A stretch of DNA of 64,000 nt from CAG-877 sp045627525 (GCA_045627525.1 JAZQNW010000013.1:86113-150112); one strand, 5' to 3'. Shown: positions 15,906-25,440, counted from the first letter of the stretch. Numbers and translations: made by a program. Notes: generated by a model not told the origin, from the sequence alone.

Positions 15906-16784
15906 CTAAATTGCTTTAAAATACTGATAATTATCTTCAAATATTATTTCAATTTTTTCTTGTTCTTTTAAATATGTTAAATGTGATTTTATAATACTAC
16001 TATTTAGAAGATATTGATTATTATTAATCATTAAATTATAAGTATCAAATATGTACTTTACAATATTCTCCAAAGTTCTTTTTTCTTTACAATAATCTAA
16101 TATTTTATTACTTATTTCAATTATTTTATTTTTATTAACATCACAAAGTTTTGTTATATCTTCTTTCTTTTCAACGTGTGATGCTATAAAGTATTTTGCA
16201 TTTAATGTTTTTAAGTAATCAATAGTATTTAATGTTTCTTTAATATCAAAGTTAAATATTAAATTATATTTTTCTATTGTCTTTTCACTTGATATAGCAT
16301 CACCAATAAATATAACATCATCACTTGTCTTAATTCCAATCATGTCACATGAGTGTCCTTTTAATTCTAGTAATTCTAATCCTTTTGGAAGATTATTTTC
16401 TATTTCTAAAACTTTATTTGTTGGTTTAGCCATTAAAATTTTATTTTTTAATTCTTTATAAGGTGATGATCCATATAGGCTTATTGGCTCTAAGTAAGGA
16501 AATTCTGTTAAACAACGTTCTGTATTATGCGCTAATACTTGGCAATTTGTTCTATCAACAATCACTTTATTTCCTCCTATATGGTCGGCATGTGAATGAG
16601 TATTTATAATTCCTTTTACTGTCCAATTATTTGCAGTGATTGTTTTTAATATTTTCTTTCCTGCTTCTTGGTCATTTCCAGTATCTATTATCCAAATATT
16701 ATTATCATCTTCTAAGTAAATACCGATATTGGTAACGTTTTTTAAATAATATGTTTTTTCTCCTAATTTTTCTAATTCAAACAT
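15906..16784 (-). CDS. MBL-fold metallohydrolase
   Basis: 292 aa. The first ~200 residues are a metallo-beta-lactamase fold with the metal motif THSHADH (near residue 63), the His of LKGHSCD, the Asp of FIGDAISS and the His of ASHVEKK, a complete dinuclear site. The last ~80 residues form a helical, winged-helix-like tail (YLLNSSIIKSHLTYLKEQ) often seen in LACTB2-type hydrolases. Substrate is unknown; thioesters, phosphodiesters and lactones are all possible. TAGGAGGAATATCA precedes the ATG. First gene of the MBL-macrodomain-membrane protein operon. Confidence 0.88.
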   Translation of the reverse strand: MFELEKLGEKTYYLKNVTNIGIYLEDDNNIWIIDTGNDQEAGKKILKTITANNWTVKGIINTHSHADHIGGNKVIVDRTNCQVLAHNTERCLTEFPYLEPISLYGSSPYKELKNKILMAKPTNKVLEIENNLPKGLELLELKGHSCDMIGIKTSDDVIFIGDAISSEKTIEKYNLIFNFDIKETLNTIDYLKTLNAKYFIASHVEKKEDITKLCDVNKNKIIEISNKILDYCKEKRTLENIVKYIFDTYNLMINNNQYLLNSSIIKSHLTYLKEQEKIEIIFEDNYQYFKAI

Positions 16785-16805
16785 TGATATTCCTCCTATA
16801 TGCCA

Positions 16806-16832
16806 GCAAAAAAATTAACATTAGTTAATTTT
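16806..16832 (-). terminator. Intrinsic terminator of the lipid kinase-FemX operon
   Basis: 9-bp stem AAAATTAAC/GTTAATTTT with an ATTA loop and a minus-strand U-run. Confidence 0.75.
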
Positions 16833-17433
16833 ATATTTGCAATAATATTGTTCCTAATCGTATTATTTCTATTAGGGTTATAATAAAAAAATAATTATTT
16901 AGTTTTATATAATAGTTTAAAACTTTTCTAATATCACCAACTGCTTTTGTTTCATTTACAGCATCAACACTAATGCCATATAGTATATATTGGTATATAC
17001 CAATAATAGCAAGTAATACAATTCCTATTTTGGCATCTGCCATACTATTTGATAGGATACTTATTAAAACTCCTATTATAGGGGTTATTGTTACTAAAAA
17101 ATAGTATGGTATTAAACTACTTATTCTATCAAGATATTTATTTTTTATCATTGAATAGCCTGAAAATAAATATGCTATTGAATTTGAAAATATATCTTTA
17201 TTACTATAAGTTTTTTCAGTTAATTTAATTATTTTCCTTTTTAACTGATATTTACTTAAATAATTTTTAGTTTCTACTAAATGTATTGAATTATCTTTAT
17301 TAGTTAATCTAATTACACATTCAGCACTAGTTTCTTTAGTTTTTTTGTTTTTATAAATAATATAAATTATGCCTAAAGCAAAATAACTAATTACTGTTAA
17401 TAATATACTTAACATTAATAGCAATTTATTCAT
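16831..17433 (-). CDS. YugP-like membrane protein lacking the HExxH zinc site (probable pseudo-peptidase)
   Basis: 200 aa. One N-terminal helix (1-27), a soluble stretch, then three membrane helices. The layout follows the zinc metallopeptidase YugP: SAECVIRL, a strand region, KTYSNKDIFSNSIAYLF, the LDRISSLIP segment, ISVDAVNETKA in place of FPVEFNASRRA, and a C-terminal KVLNYYIKLNNYFFI. Where YugP has HExGHA, this protein has IAYLFSGYS (residues 86-94), so the zinc ligands and catalytic Glu are gone. I infer a non-catalytic paralogue, perhaps regulating an active YugP elsewhere. It is the last gene of the operon, after the TSCPD gene; AAAAGGAG precedes the ATG. Confidence 0.55.
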   Translation of the reverse strand: MNKLLLMLSILLTVISYFALGIIYIIYKNKKTKETSAECVIRLTNKDNSIHLVETKNYLSKYQLKRKIIKLTEKTYSNKDIFSNSIAYLFSGYSMIKNKYLDRISSLIPYYFLVTITPIIGVLISILSNSMADAKIGIVLLAIIGIYQYILYGISVDAVNETKAVGDIRKVLNYYIKLNNYFFIITLIEIIRLGTILLQI

Positions 17434-17446
17434 AGAATTCTCCTTT

Positions 17447-17692
17447 TTACTTTTTTGTTTCTTCTAATGCCCTAGCTAATTGATCTGGACATGATGTTTG
17501 TTTAAATCCACATTTTATACCTTTCAAAGTACTTATAACTTCATCTATATTTTTTCCTTCTACTAATTTACTTACAGCTTGTAAATTCCCATGACATCCA
17601 CCAGTAAATGATACATTATGTACTATATTATTTTCTACATCAAAGTCTATTTGACTTGAACATGTACCTTTTGTTTTATACGAATATTTCAT
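17447..17692 (-). CDS. TSCPD domain protein (TIGR03905 family)
   Basis: 81 aa, the full length of this small family. Four Cys in conserved settings: KGTCSSQI, TGGCHGN, IKCGFK and the name-giving TSCPDQL. The arrangement suggests metal binding; related domains occur at the C-terminus of class II ribonucleotide reductases. Function is not established. Its ATG overlaps the end of the FemX gene by 4 bp, with AAAAGGAG inside the femX 3' end, so it is translationally coupled. Confidence 0.9.
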   Translation of the reverse strand: MKYSYKTKGTCSSQIDFDVENNIVHNVSFTGGCHGNLQAVSKLVEGKNIDEVISTLKGIKCGFKQTSCPDQLARALEETKK

Positions 17693-18924
17693 TTTCTAAC
17701 TCCTTTTATTTTATGTATTATTTTAAATAAATAATAATGGTAACTTATTGGTAATTCATATTCACCTATTAATTCTTCTACATATCCATTAAAGCCTCTC
17801 TTAAATTCATATATGCCATAGTCTTTTGGATGCGTATTTATATTAGCTGGAATTCCATAAAAATTATGTTTTTTAAATCCATTCTTTATACCATATTTTA
17901 TCATCATCCATTGTAATAAATATTGAGAATTAAATTTCATAAATTTTTCATAATTACCACTTGATAAATAAATTATTTCTGGCTTTATCATAATAAACAT
18001 TGATCCTGATAAAGTAATAATATCTTTTTTCTCTTCTTTTATTATTTGTTCTGCTTCTTTTATTCTTTTATCTAATGAAGCAATTTCATTATCAAGATTT
18101 TTCTTTGCACCATCATTATATTTAGCGTCTGTTAATTTTTCCTTCTTATCTATTTTTTGTTTCTTTTCTTCTTTTAAATTTTTTATATATTTCTTTAAAT
18201 TTAATTCAGTTACATAATATTTAATTTGATTTTTATCGTGTAATAATTTATACATTTCTTGATAATATGATACATTCCTAATTGAAAAGCCTTTTCTTTC
18301 ACCTGTTTCTATCATTATATTTTGAAAGCTATCTAATTCATCATAGGATAGTTCTTTAATATTAATACCTATTTTTTCGGCTTTACGAATTGTATTTCTA
18401 GTATTTGGTTTCATTTCTTTTAAGATTTCTTCTTCTGTTTTATTTTCTAGATCTAATGAAAACATCCATCCTACTTGTTCCATATTTTCAATAGATACTT
18501 TTTTAAAACCTAACTTGGTTAACTGATCTACAATTTTAGAATTATCTGTTCCATCTTTTACAATATTTCCATCAATATCTCGTTGTTTATAAATTACATA
18601 TGGATCTATTCTTAGAATGTATCCTTTTTTCTCTTTGATAAATTTACTTACTTCTTTAACAAAATAATCTAATAGTTCTTTATTATTAAAGTCTATCAAA
18701 AAGCCTCTAGGACTATAAAATTCATAACGATTAAAGTGTCTTTTATGACTTAATAGCATAGTAGCACCTATTAATTTTTTGTTTTCTTTTATTCCAACAT
18801 AGTAAACTTTCCAATTACTTTTTTCTCTTAATTTTCCAATTTCTACTGCTGATAGAAATGTTTTTAAGGGATGATTTTCCCAAAAATCAACATATTCTTT
18901 TTCCTTAATCTCTACAAATTTCAT
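17689..18924 (-). CDS. FemX/FemAB-type peptidoglycan interpeptide-bridge aminoacyltransferase
   Basis: 411 aa. Two GNAT-like domains with family signs: SNWKVYYVG, KKLIGATMLL, FYSPRGFLID, RIDPYV, EMKPNTRNTIRKAEKIG and, at the C-terminus, GIPANINTHPKDYGIYEFKRGF broken by normal residues. Between about residues 235 and 305 is a very charged helical hairpin, the coiled-coil arm that in FemA binds tRNA. These cytoplasmic enzymes move an amino acid from aminoacyl-tRNA onto lipid II. This gene shows that the organism builds cross-linked peptidoglycan. GGAGGAATAT precedes the ATG. It is coupled to the TSCPD gene downstream. Confidence 0.92.
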   Translation of the reverse strand: MKFVEIKEKEYVDFWENHPLKTFLSAVEIGKLREKSNWKVYYVGIKENKKLIGATMLLSHKRHFNRYEFYSPRGFLIDFNNKELLDYFVKEVSKFIKEKKGYILRIDPYVIYKQRDIDGNIVKDGTDNSKIVDQLTKLGFKKVSIENMEQVGWMFSLDLENKTEEEILKEMKPNTRNTIRKAEKIGINIKELSYDELDSFQNIMIETGERKGFSIRNVSYYQEMYKLLHDKNQIKYYVTELNLKKYIKNLKEEKKQKIDKKEKLTDAKYNDGAKKNLDNEIASLDKRIKEAEQIIKEEKKDIITLSGSMFIMIKPEIIYLSSGNYEKFMKFNSQYLLQWMMIKYGIKNGFKKHNFYGIPANINTHPKDYGIYEFKRGFNGYVEELIGEYELPISYHYYLFKIIHKIKGVRK

Positions 18925-18935
18925 ATATTCCTCCG

Positions 18936-19619
18936 TTATTTTTTATGTTTTATCTTTATATCATCTATAAAATAATCTATATCTTTTACTATCTTTTTTC
19001 GATCGAAAATGGTTAGTATAAATAGAGATAATAATATTAGAATTAAAAGTAATAATGTAAATAATGGTACACTAAATTTATCTTTTTTATCTATTGTTGT
19101 ATCTAAATAACAATTAGTTAAATATTGTTCAAAATTATCATTGTTTATTATAACTTCATTTTCAACTGGCACAAAATTTTTGATATTATTAATAGCTGAT
19201 TTTTTTAATTCATCATTAATGATTACTGGATATCCATATACCTTTACTGGTACTGGTTCTTTATCTGTTCTTTCGTATGTGTAGTCAATTATATCTTTGA
19301 ATTTATTATAATCGCTGTCTTTTATAGCAATTATGTATGTATGCCAAACACCAGTTGCTTCTTTTTCAATTACAAAGTGAATGGATTTTTTATTTGTTGT
19401 ATAGTATGCAAACTTTTCTGACATTTTAGATACTTCAATATAAGAATATTGTTCAACATCAGTTACATCCGACCACGGTGTTACATTATCTTTATCTTTA
19501 AATATTTTATAAGAGCAGAAAACAAGCACTGTAATAGCTATTATATATACTAAACATAGTATTAATTTTAATGCTATTTTTGTTTCTTCCCTCTTTTTTA
19601 TTTTTTCTTTTTTTAACAT
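18936..19619 (-). CDS. Membrane protein of unknown function with extracytoplasmic domain
   Basis: 227 aa. A helix at about 18-40 and another at about 185-207 enclose a ~140-residue domain that should lie outside the membrane; both ends are strongly basic. The domain has an alternating strand pattern (SIHFVIEKE, WHTYIIAIKDSDYNKFK, VPVKVYGYPV) that resembles DUF6709-type proteins, but this is weak. No catalytic motif. AAGGAGTAATT precedes the ATG. It lies 10 bp from the lipid kinase upstream and 11 bp from femX downstream, so it belongs to that envelope operon. Confidence 0.65.
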   Translation of the reverse strand: MLKKEKIKKREETKIALKLILCLVYIIAITVLVFCSYKIFKDKDNVTPWSDVTDVEQYSYIEVSKMSEKFAYYTTNKKSIHFVIEKEATGVWHTYIIAIKDSDYNKFKDIIDYTYERTDKEPVPVKVYGYPVIINDELKKSAINNIKNFVPVENEVIINNDNFEQYLTNCYLDTTIDKKDKFSVPLFTLLLLILILLSLFILTIFDRKKIVKDIDYFIDDIKIKHKK

Positions 19620-19629
19620 AATTACTCCT

Positions 19630-20562
19630 TTAATTTTCTTTTTTGAATAATCGGTCCATATTGTTTCTTGGTAAAAGCATTTTCATAGATTTGTCTACTC
19701 TAACCTTAAATAGTTTTTGATCTGTTTTATGCTCTTCACCATCTACGCACCAAGAAGCTTTTGGTTCATCTAAGAATTCAATTTCAAAATTATCTGTTTG
19801 ATAATAATTTATATTCGGTATATCTTTTAATTCCATATTTGCAACTTGAACAAGAACTTTAAGAGCTTCACTCTTATTGTGCGCTTTTATTAGAGCTACT
19901 TCAAATTTATTATCATCTAATTTTATATCATAGTAAATGTCATTTACACCAGCAACTCTTGATGAGTTTGTTATAAATATAAATGAATAGTTTCCCACAT
20001 ATTCTTTATTATCAATTTTATATCTAATATTATATGTATTTAATTTGTTTTTTAATTTTTTTGCACCATATATTAAGTATGCTAACTTCCCATATTTCTT
20101 TTTTAATGTTCTTGGTGTATTGTAGGACATTTCAATATAATCTCCTAAACATGCTACATAAATAAATGGTTTATCATCAAGATAGCATACGTCTACTCTT
20201 TTTACTTTTCCACTAAGTATTGCATCTAAATTTTTCAAATAATTATTTGTTAAACCATGCATATGTGCTACATCATTTGTTGTTCCCATTGGAAGATTTG
20301 CTAGAATTAATTTTTTATCTCGAGCCATATTTCCAGTTACTACTTCGTTTAGAGTACCATCTCCTCCAGCACTTATTACTAAGTCAATATCATTAGATAA
20401 TTCTTTTACTATTTCAGTTGCATGCCTAGCTTTTTTTGTATAAATAATTTCGGCATCATAACTATATTTACGCAAAACATCGTAAAAATCTTGCATACCT
20501 TTTAGTTTTTTTACTTTTCCACTTTCTGGATTCATGATAATCACACATTTTTTCATAAGCAT
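19630..20562 (-). CDS. Diacylglycerol/lipid kinase (DgkB/YegS family)
   Basis: About 310 aa. The catalytic domain shows IMNPESGK at the start, the nucleotide loop SAGGDGTLNEV (near residue 66) and NLPMGTTNDVA; the C-terminal half is a beta-sandwich ending in CVDGEEH, the usual DGK/YegS plan. In Gram-positives DgkB rephosphorylates diacylglycerol left after lipoteichoic acid synthesis, which fits the LtaS-like gene in this window (inference). The start is ambiguous: AAGGAG lies 3 nt from the first ATG (20562) and 9 nt from the second (20556). First gene of the FemX operon. Confidence 0.9.
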   Translation of the reverse strand: MLMKKCVIIMNPESGKVKKLKGMQDFYDVLRKYSYDAEIIYTKKARHATEIVKELSNDIDLVISAGGDGTLNEVVTGNMARDKKLILANLPMGTTNDVAHMHGLTNNYLKNLDAILSGKVKRVDVCYLDDKPFIYVACLGDYIEMSYNTPRTLKKKYGKLAYLIYGAKKLKNKLNTYNIRYKIDNKEYVGNYSFIFITNSSRVAGVNDIYYDIKLDDNKFEVALIKAHNKSEALKVLVQVANMELKDIPNINYYQTDNFEIEFLDEPKASWCVDGEEHKTDQKLFKVRVDKSMKMLLPRNNMDRLFKKEN

Positions 20563-20616
20563 CAGCTCCTTAATATCTATATTATATCATTTTTTTTCAT
20601 ATTTTCTAGTAGTGAT

Positions 20617-20650
20617 AAAAAAATGATATTTTATAAATATCACTTTTTTA
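20617..20650 (-). terminator. Intrinsic terminator of the GT2-GT4 operon
   Basis: 11-bp stem (20621-20631 with 20635-20645, one wobble on the minus strand) followed by a U-run. Confidence 0.7.
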
Positions 20651-20656
20651 ATTATA

Positions 20657-22978
20657 TTATCTTTTTTTCATATTTCTAGTTAATAATTTATAAATAAGTA
20701 TAAAAAATGCTGGAATAGACTTAACAAAGAACTTAGCAAAATAGATAAATTCTTTAAAAGTTTTCTTTAAAGCTCTTAGGCAATCTAAAATAGTATTCAA
20801 TTCATTTTTGGCGTAACTTCTATCTATAACTATTTTTAATCTATCTATAAATTTATTTGATGTGGTTTTTTTATTTTTTTCATCTAACTTATATTGAATA
20901 CTAAATTTTCTAGCTAAATAGTCTTTACAATATAAATAATAACTATGATGAAGTGTTTCTAATGACAAATTATATGAAGCGTAATTAATAAATTGTTTTT
21001 TCTTACCTTTTTCTTCTTTTATAGATTCATCAATAATTTTTTCAAAGTTTTTTATCATTTTATTTATAGTAAAACCATTTATAATTTTTTTTCGGCAATT
21101 TCCTTTTATCGTATTTAAATCAGTAATAACTCTTAATGTTTCTCTTACATATTCATATATTTCTCTTTGATAAACTTCAGCTGTTGCATTTTCATTATAG
21201 TGAACTATTCCTCCAACTTTTTTATCAATTAGTTCAGTTTGTCCACCAACATCTGTTGATATTACTGGTATTCCCATTGCTAGGGATTCATATGATGTAA
21301 GTGCTAGTCCTTCTAATGATGAGCAGTTAATTGTTAAATCACTAATAGCATAAATTTCAGAAGTTTCTTTTATCATTCCAAGGGTTTGGAAATTTTCATT
21401 TGATTTAATTAGCTTTTGGACTTTTTTTAGTAATGGTCCATCTCCAGCAATTAGGAAATGTAAGTTTGGATTTTTTTCTAGTAATTTTAAAGCTATTTCT
21501 ACAAACATTTTAGGTCTTTTTTCTTCAGAAATTCTTGCAACAAATGAAATAATAATTTTATCTTTTGGAACATTATATTTTTCTTTTAATTCATCTTTAT
21601 TAAATTTTTTAGGATCAAATTTTTCTTCATCTGTTCCTATATATAATGTTTCAACATTCTTTTTACCATATCTTTCTATTAATTGACTTTTCGTAAAGTT
21701 ATTGCAGCAATAAGTTTTTGTTAGATAATCATCTACATCATGACTACATCTACCAAATCCTTCTCTTGGATCTTTCATGTCAATTGAATGAATATAGTCA
21801 ACAAAAGGTATAGTTGGATATTTTCCTTTTAAATAAGGTATCATATAATAACCATACTGGGTATTGCTTACTACAACCATATCTACTTTTCTTGATGAAA
21901 TTATGTAATCTGTGAAATTAATATATTCCGGTCTATCTAAGAATGTTGCCATATCATATACTTCACTAGCATAAGTTTCAAATTCTTGTCTTAATGGATT
22001 GGTATTTGGCGTTGTAGTTAAAACAATTGATTCATATTTTTCTTTATCTATTCTTTTTATTAAATCTAAATTAAATAAGTCTGCTCCACCTACTACCATC
22101 CATGGAAAAATAAACAATATTTTTTTCTTTGAAGATTTCTTGTAATCTGGTAATATCATATTTTCATAATTCTTTACCGTCGTATATTTTTTTTCTACTC
22201 TTGGATATTGAATTATTTCAACATTTTTATTTATTTTGCTAGCTGTATCATTTACATATTTCATAGCATTTTTATTATTTTTCTTAGCTCTTGAAAATTC
22301 ACCAGTACTACTTACTCTATACCAAAATAGTGGTGCATTAACACGAATGGGTTTTTTACCTTTTTCTAATAACTTTAACCACAAATTCCAATCTTCATAC
22401 ATTGATTTTTCTTTTATACCAAAGCAGCCTACTTCTATTAAATCTTGCTTTCTTACCATTGAACTTATACATATCAAATTTTCAACTTTCTGTTGAGCAA
22501 CAGTTAAATATCTTTCCCATAAAAATTCTTTATCCCCAAAATTAATCATTGTTGTATATGCAAAGCTCGCATCTGGATGTGTTTCTAATGTCCAATAAAG
22601 ACATTCTATCATTGTTTTATCTGGTATATCATCGCAATCTAGGAAGAAAATATATTTGGTTGATTTACTGCTTTTTTCTATACCATAATCCCTAGCAATT
22701 GCTGGGCCACCGTTTTCTTTATGATATACAGATATTCTTTTATCCATCTTAGATAATTCTTCTAATTTTTTTAGTGATTCCTCATCTTTTGATCCATCAT
22801 CTACTATTATCCATTCAAAATATGGATAAGTTTGACTAAAAACAGCATTAGCTGTTTCCATCAATGTAGAACCACCATTATAAAATGGTGTGATAATACT
22901 TATTGTTGGATTTAATTTTTTTGAATTTAATTCACCGATTAAATCTATTTTATCGCCTGGCCTTTTTGTGTAATCCAT
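20657..22978 (-). CDS. Two-domain glycosyltransferase (GT2 + GT4)
   Basis: 773 aa. Residues ~25-270 are a GT-A family 2 transferase: SIITPFYNGGSTLMETANAV, IIVDDGS, and the metal-binding FLDCDDIPD. Residues ~290-620 are a GT-B family 4 transferase: FPWMVVGGADLFN at its start, VARISEEKRP, GDGPLL and the EGLALTSYESLAMG donor-site region. The last ~130 residues are helical and basic, with a hydrophobic segment that may touch the membrane. Two successive sugar additions by one chain are likely. It begins 2 bp after the upstream pyruvyltransferase-FrhB gene and ends the operon. The sugars and the acceptor are unknown. Confidence 0.88.
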   Translation of the reverse strand: MDYTKRPGDKIDLIGELNSKKLNPTISIITPFYNGGSTLMETANAVFSQTYPYFEWIIVDDGSKDEESLKKLEELSKMDKRISVYHKENGGPAIARDYGIEKSSKSTKYIFFLDCDDIPDKTMIECLYWTLETHPDASFAYTTMINFGDKEFLWERYLTVAQQKVENLICISSMVRKQDLIEVGCFGIKEKSMYEDWNLWLKLLEKGKKPIRVNAPLFWYRVSSTGEFSRAKKNNKNAMKYVNDTASKINKNVEIIQYPRVEKKYTTVKNYENMILPDYKKSSKKKILFIFPWMVVGGADLFNLDLIKRIDKEKYESIVLTTTPNTNPLRQEFETYASEVYDMATFLDRPEYINFTDYIISSRKVDMVVVSNTQYGYYMIPYLKGKYPTIPFVDYIHSIDMKDPREGFGRCSHDVDDYLTKTYCCNNFTKSQLIERYGKKNVETLYIGTDEEKFDPKKFNKDELKEKYNVPKDKIIISFVARISEEKRPKMFVEIALKLLEKNPNLHFLIAGDGPLLKKVQKLIKSNENFQTLGMIKETSEIYAISDLTINCSSLEGLALTSYESLAMGIPVISTDVGGQTELIDKKVGGIVHYNENATAEVYQREIYEYVRETLRVITDLNTIKGNCRKKIINGFTINKMIKNFEKIIDESIKEEKGKKKQFINYASYNLSLETLHHSYYLYCKDYLARKFSIQYKLDEKNKKTTSNKFIDRLKIVIDRSYAKNELNTILDCLRALKKTFKEFIYFAKFFVKSIPAFFILIYKLLTRNMKKR

Positions 22979-22979
22979 A

Positions 22980-25415
22980 TTATATCCTACCTTCTTCTTT
23001 TTCTTTTTTCATTCTTAATTTATCTATTATTTTTAGAATTTTATTTAATATTTTCCATCTCTTACTGTTATGTATATTACTAATTTCTTTTTCTAAATTA
23101 TTACATTTGTTATTTAAATCAGCAATATTACTTTCCAATTGTTTTATTTTTATATGGCTGTTAATCATTTTTAGTGTAATATCAAATTGCTGATCAGAAG
23201 AGAATACAATGTTTCTTTCTAGTGGTCTTTTTATTGATTGCTCTATGGATGGATTGTATTTTAATATTTCACTATAATTACCATCTACATATTCTACGAA
23301 TTTAAAAAACTCTATTTTTTCTAAGAACTTATTACCTTTTTCTGTATTTACTATTAGAGAAGAAACTCCTTTTTCATCAAAAAATTCATTATTTGTAACT
23401 TCTATTCCCCAATAATCTCCAATTATTAAATCTGCTAAATTGTTATTACCCTTGTATTTACAGTTATAACAAGATTCTCTCATAACTGTATTTTGTAAAT
23501 ATGAATTCATTAATTCATCATCTGTAAATTTTTTAATTATTTTTTTATTGTCACTATTGTATTTAATACTTGATTTTGTCCATCCGTTTTCTTTTGTTCT
23601 AAATTGCCAATTTGTTATTTCATGATTTTTACTATTAATATATTTTTTTAATATTTTTTCATTCATAACGCCATGGCAAACAATTGAAACAGTGAATAAA
23701 TTTTTAGCATCTTTTACTAATTTTTTTATTGCTCCCACTTGGCACGGAGTGCCAACAAAAAGTACTTCTTTGTTATTACTTATATCTTTTTGAAGTTGCT
23801 TAAATATATTTGTTATATTACTTTGAATATACTTTGATCCCATTACTCGTTCAATTTCTGATATATTTGTAATTCTAACATGATTAGCTTGATTATTATT
23901 AAATTCACAGGCATAAACAACACCCTTATTTTTTAATACTCTTTCAGCTAATACATAAAATATCCCACCTGATGTACTTTTTTTTCTAATTTCTATATTC
24001 TTATTTTTAACGGCAAAGTATTTTTTTGAAAAAGAATAACTATTTTCTTTACTGCTTGTAATAGGACAATTTTTTCTGCAAATATTGCAATTAACACACT
24101 TTTCTTTTTCAATTTTAGGATAAGTATACCCTTCTTTATCTTCAATCATTGTTATAGCTTTTTTAGGACATTTTTCTTGGCAAATGCCACAACCAATGCA
24201 AGTTTCTTTTTTACATATTGTGAATTTTTGCTGATCATTTAATTTTTCTATTACCATATTAAAGATATTTGATGATTCTTTTATAATATCTGGCATTTGA
24301 TTTTCTAATGTTTCTTTTATTTCTAATTTGTTTTTTTCTATATATTTAAATTTTTCTATTAAATTGTCTGAAGTCAAATTATTTTTATCTATTACATAAT
24401 TTTTATAATCACCAAATAAATCTTTAGCAATACCCAATGATTTTACGCTATAGCCAATAACCAATGTTGGCACTAAAGTAGAATATGCGGCAATAGATGC
24501 ATGAGTACGAGCAGCTACTAGTATTTCAGACTTAGAAATAATATATTTTAATTCATTGCAATTATAATTATTTGTCTCAAGATAGACTTTTTTTGTTTTA
24601 AATTTTGCTTTTATTTTTTTTAATATTGTTAAATCATTACAATCGTTTGTAGTTACATGTGGCAATAAGCAAACTGAATAGTCTGTTTTATCTAAAATAT
24701 AATTTATTAAATCAATTACTGATTTAAAGGCTTTATCATTAATATTTGTATTTGGAATAGTCAGTGGGCTTAGGTTTAATGTAACGTACTTTCTGTCTTT
24801 ATACCAAGGGTCTAACTTTACTTTTTTTGGTTCAAGTGAAAAAGCTGGATCCTTAGCAAAAATTATTTTTTCTTCTGGAATATATTTTTTCACAGCATTG
24901 TATGTTAGACTTTCTCGTATTACTAAAACATCAAAATTACGTAGGTTACTTATTAATTCTAAATCATCTATTTCATCATACAATGAAGCTCCCCATAAAA
25001 CTGTCTTCTTGTTCAGATCATGTGACTTTTTATCAAGAGCATATAGCCAAGTACAATAATCATAACAGTAATTATCTCCACCTACTGATATACAAATATC
25101 TGATGAAGATAATTCGTTTACAACTTCATTTTGATACAATAATTCAAAATTATTATAGTCAAATGGCATATTTTTATATTTATCTTCGATTTTTTTCTCT
25201 TCTTCTGTTAGCTCATCACTTTTTTTGTAATGTTTTATGTGTTTGGCACTTTTTTTGTATTTTGTATCTATATTTTTAATGTCGTGTATTGCTATAGATA
25301 TATCATATTTACTTTTAGGTATTTGATTAATTGTTGATTGAACAATTGCCTCAACACCTTTATTTTTATATGTACCTACACCATATAATAATATTTTGTT
25401 TTTTGTCTTTTTCAT
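22980..25415 (-). CDS. Fusion of polysaccharide pyruvyltransferase, 2x[4Fe-4S] ferredoxin and FrhB-like domains
   Basis: 811 aa in four parts. Residues 1-390: polysaccharide pyruvyltransferase (CsaB/WcaK-type), with VGTYKNKGVEA, VGGDNYCYDY, LLPHVTTND and AARTHASIAAYSTLVP. Residues ~401-452: two ferredoxin Cys sets (C406/409/412/416 and C440/443/446/450). Residues ~455-735: coenzyme F420 hydrogenase/dehydrogenase beta-subunit (FrhB) domains with GTPCQVGAIKKL, NCKYKGNN and IGDYWGIE. Residues ~745-800: a coiled coil and basic tail. Pyruvyltransferase adds ketal pyruvate to exported glycans; FrhB-like proteins usually bind flavin and pass electrons. The two are usually separate neighbours in glycan clusters; here they are one chain. 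Its own promoter lies upstream, and the GT2-GT4 gene follows. Confidence 0.88.
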   Translation of the reverse strand: MKKTKNKILLYGVGTYKNKGVEAIVQSTINQIPKSKYDISIAIHDIKNIDTKYKKSAKHIKHYKKSDELTEEEKKIEDKYKNMPFDYNNFELLYQNEVVNELSSSDICISVGGDNYCYDYCTWLYALDKKSHDLNKKTVLWGASLYDEIDDLELISNLRNFDVLVIRESLTYNAVKKYIPEEKIIFAKDPAFSLEPKKVKLDPWYKDRKYVTLNLSPLTIPNTNINDKAFKSVIDLINYILDKTDYSVCLLPHVTTNDCNDLTILKKIKAKFKTKKVYLETNNYNCNELKYIISKSEILVAARTHASIAAYSTLVPTLVIGYSVKSLGIAKDLFGDYKNYVIDKNNLTSDNLIEKFKYIEKNKLEIKETLENQMPDIIKESSNIFNMVIEKLNDQQKFTICKKETCIGCGICQEKCPKKAITMIEDKEGYTYPKIEKEKCVNCNICRKNCPITSSKENSYSFSKKYFAVKNKNIEIRKKSTSGGIFYVLAERVLKNKGVVYACEFNNNQANHVRITNISEIERVMGSKYIQSNITNIFKQLQKDISNNKEVLFVGTPCQVGAIKKLVKDAKNLFTVSIVCHGVMNEKILKKYINSKNHEITNWQFRTKENGWTKSSIKYNSDNKKIIKKFTDDELMNSYLQNTVMRESCYNCKYKGNNNLADLIIGDYWGIEVTNNEFFDEKGVSSLIVNTEKGNKFLEKIEFFKFVEYVDGNYSEILKYNPSIEQSIKRPLERNIVFSSDQQFDITLKMINSHIKIKQLESNIADLNNKCNNLEKEISNIHNSKRWKILNKILKIIDKLRMKKEKEEGRI

Positions 25416-25440
25416 AATTTCAACCTTACCTTATATGTCA

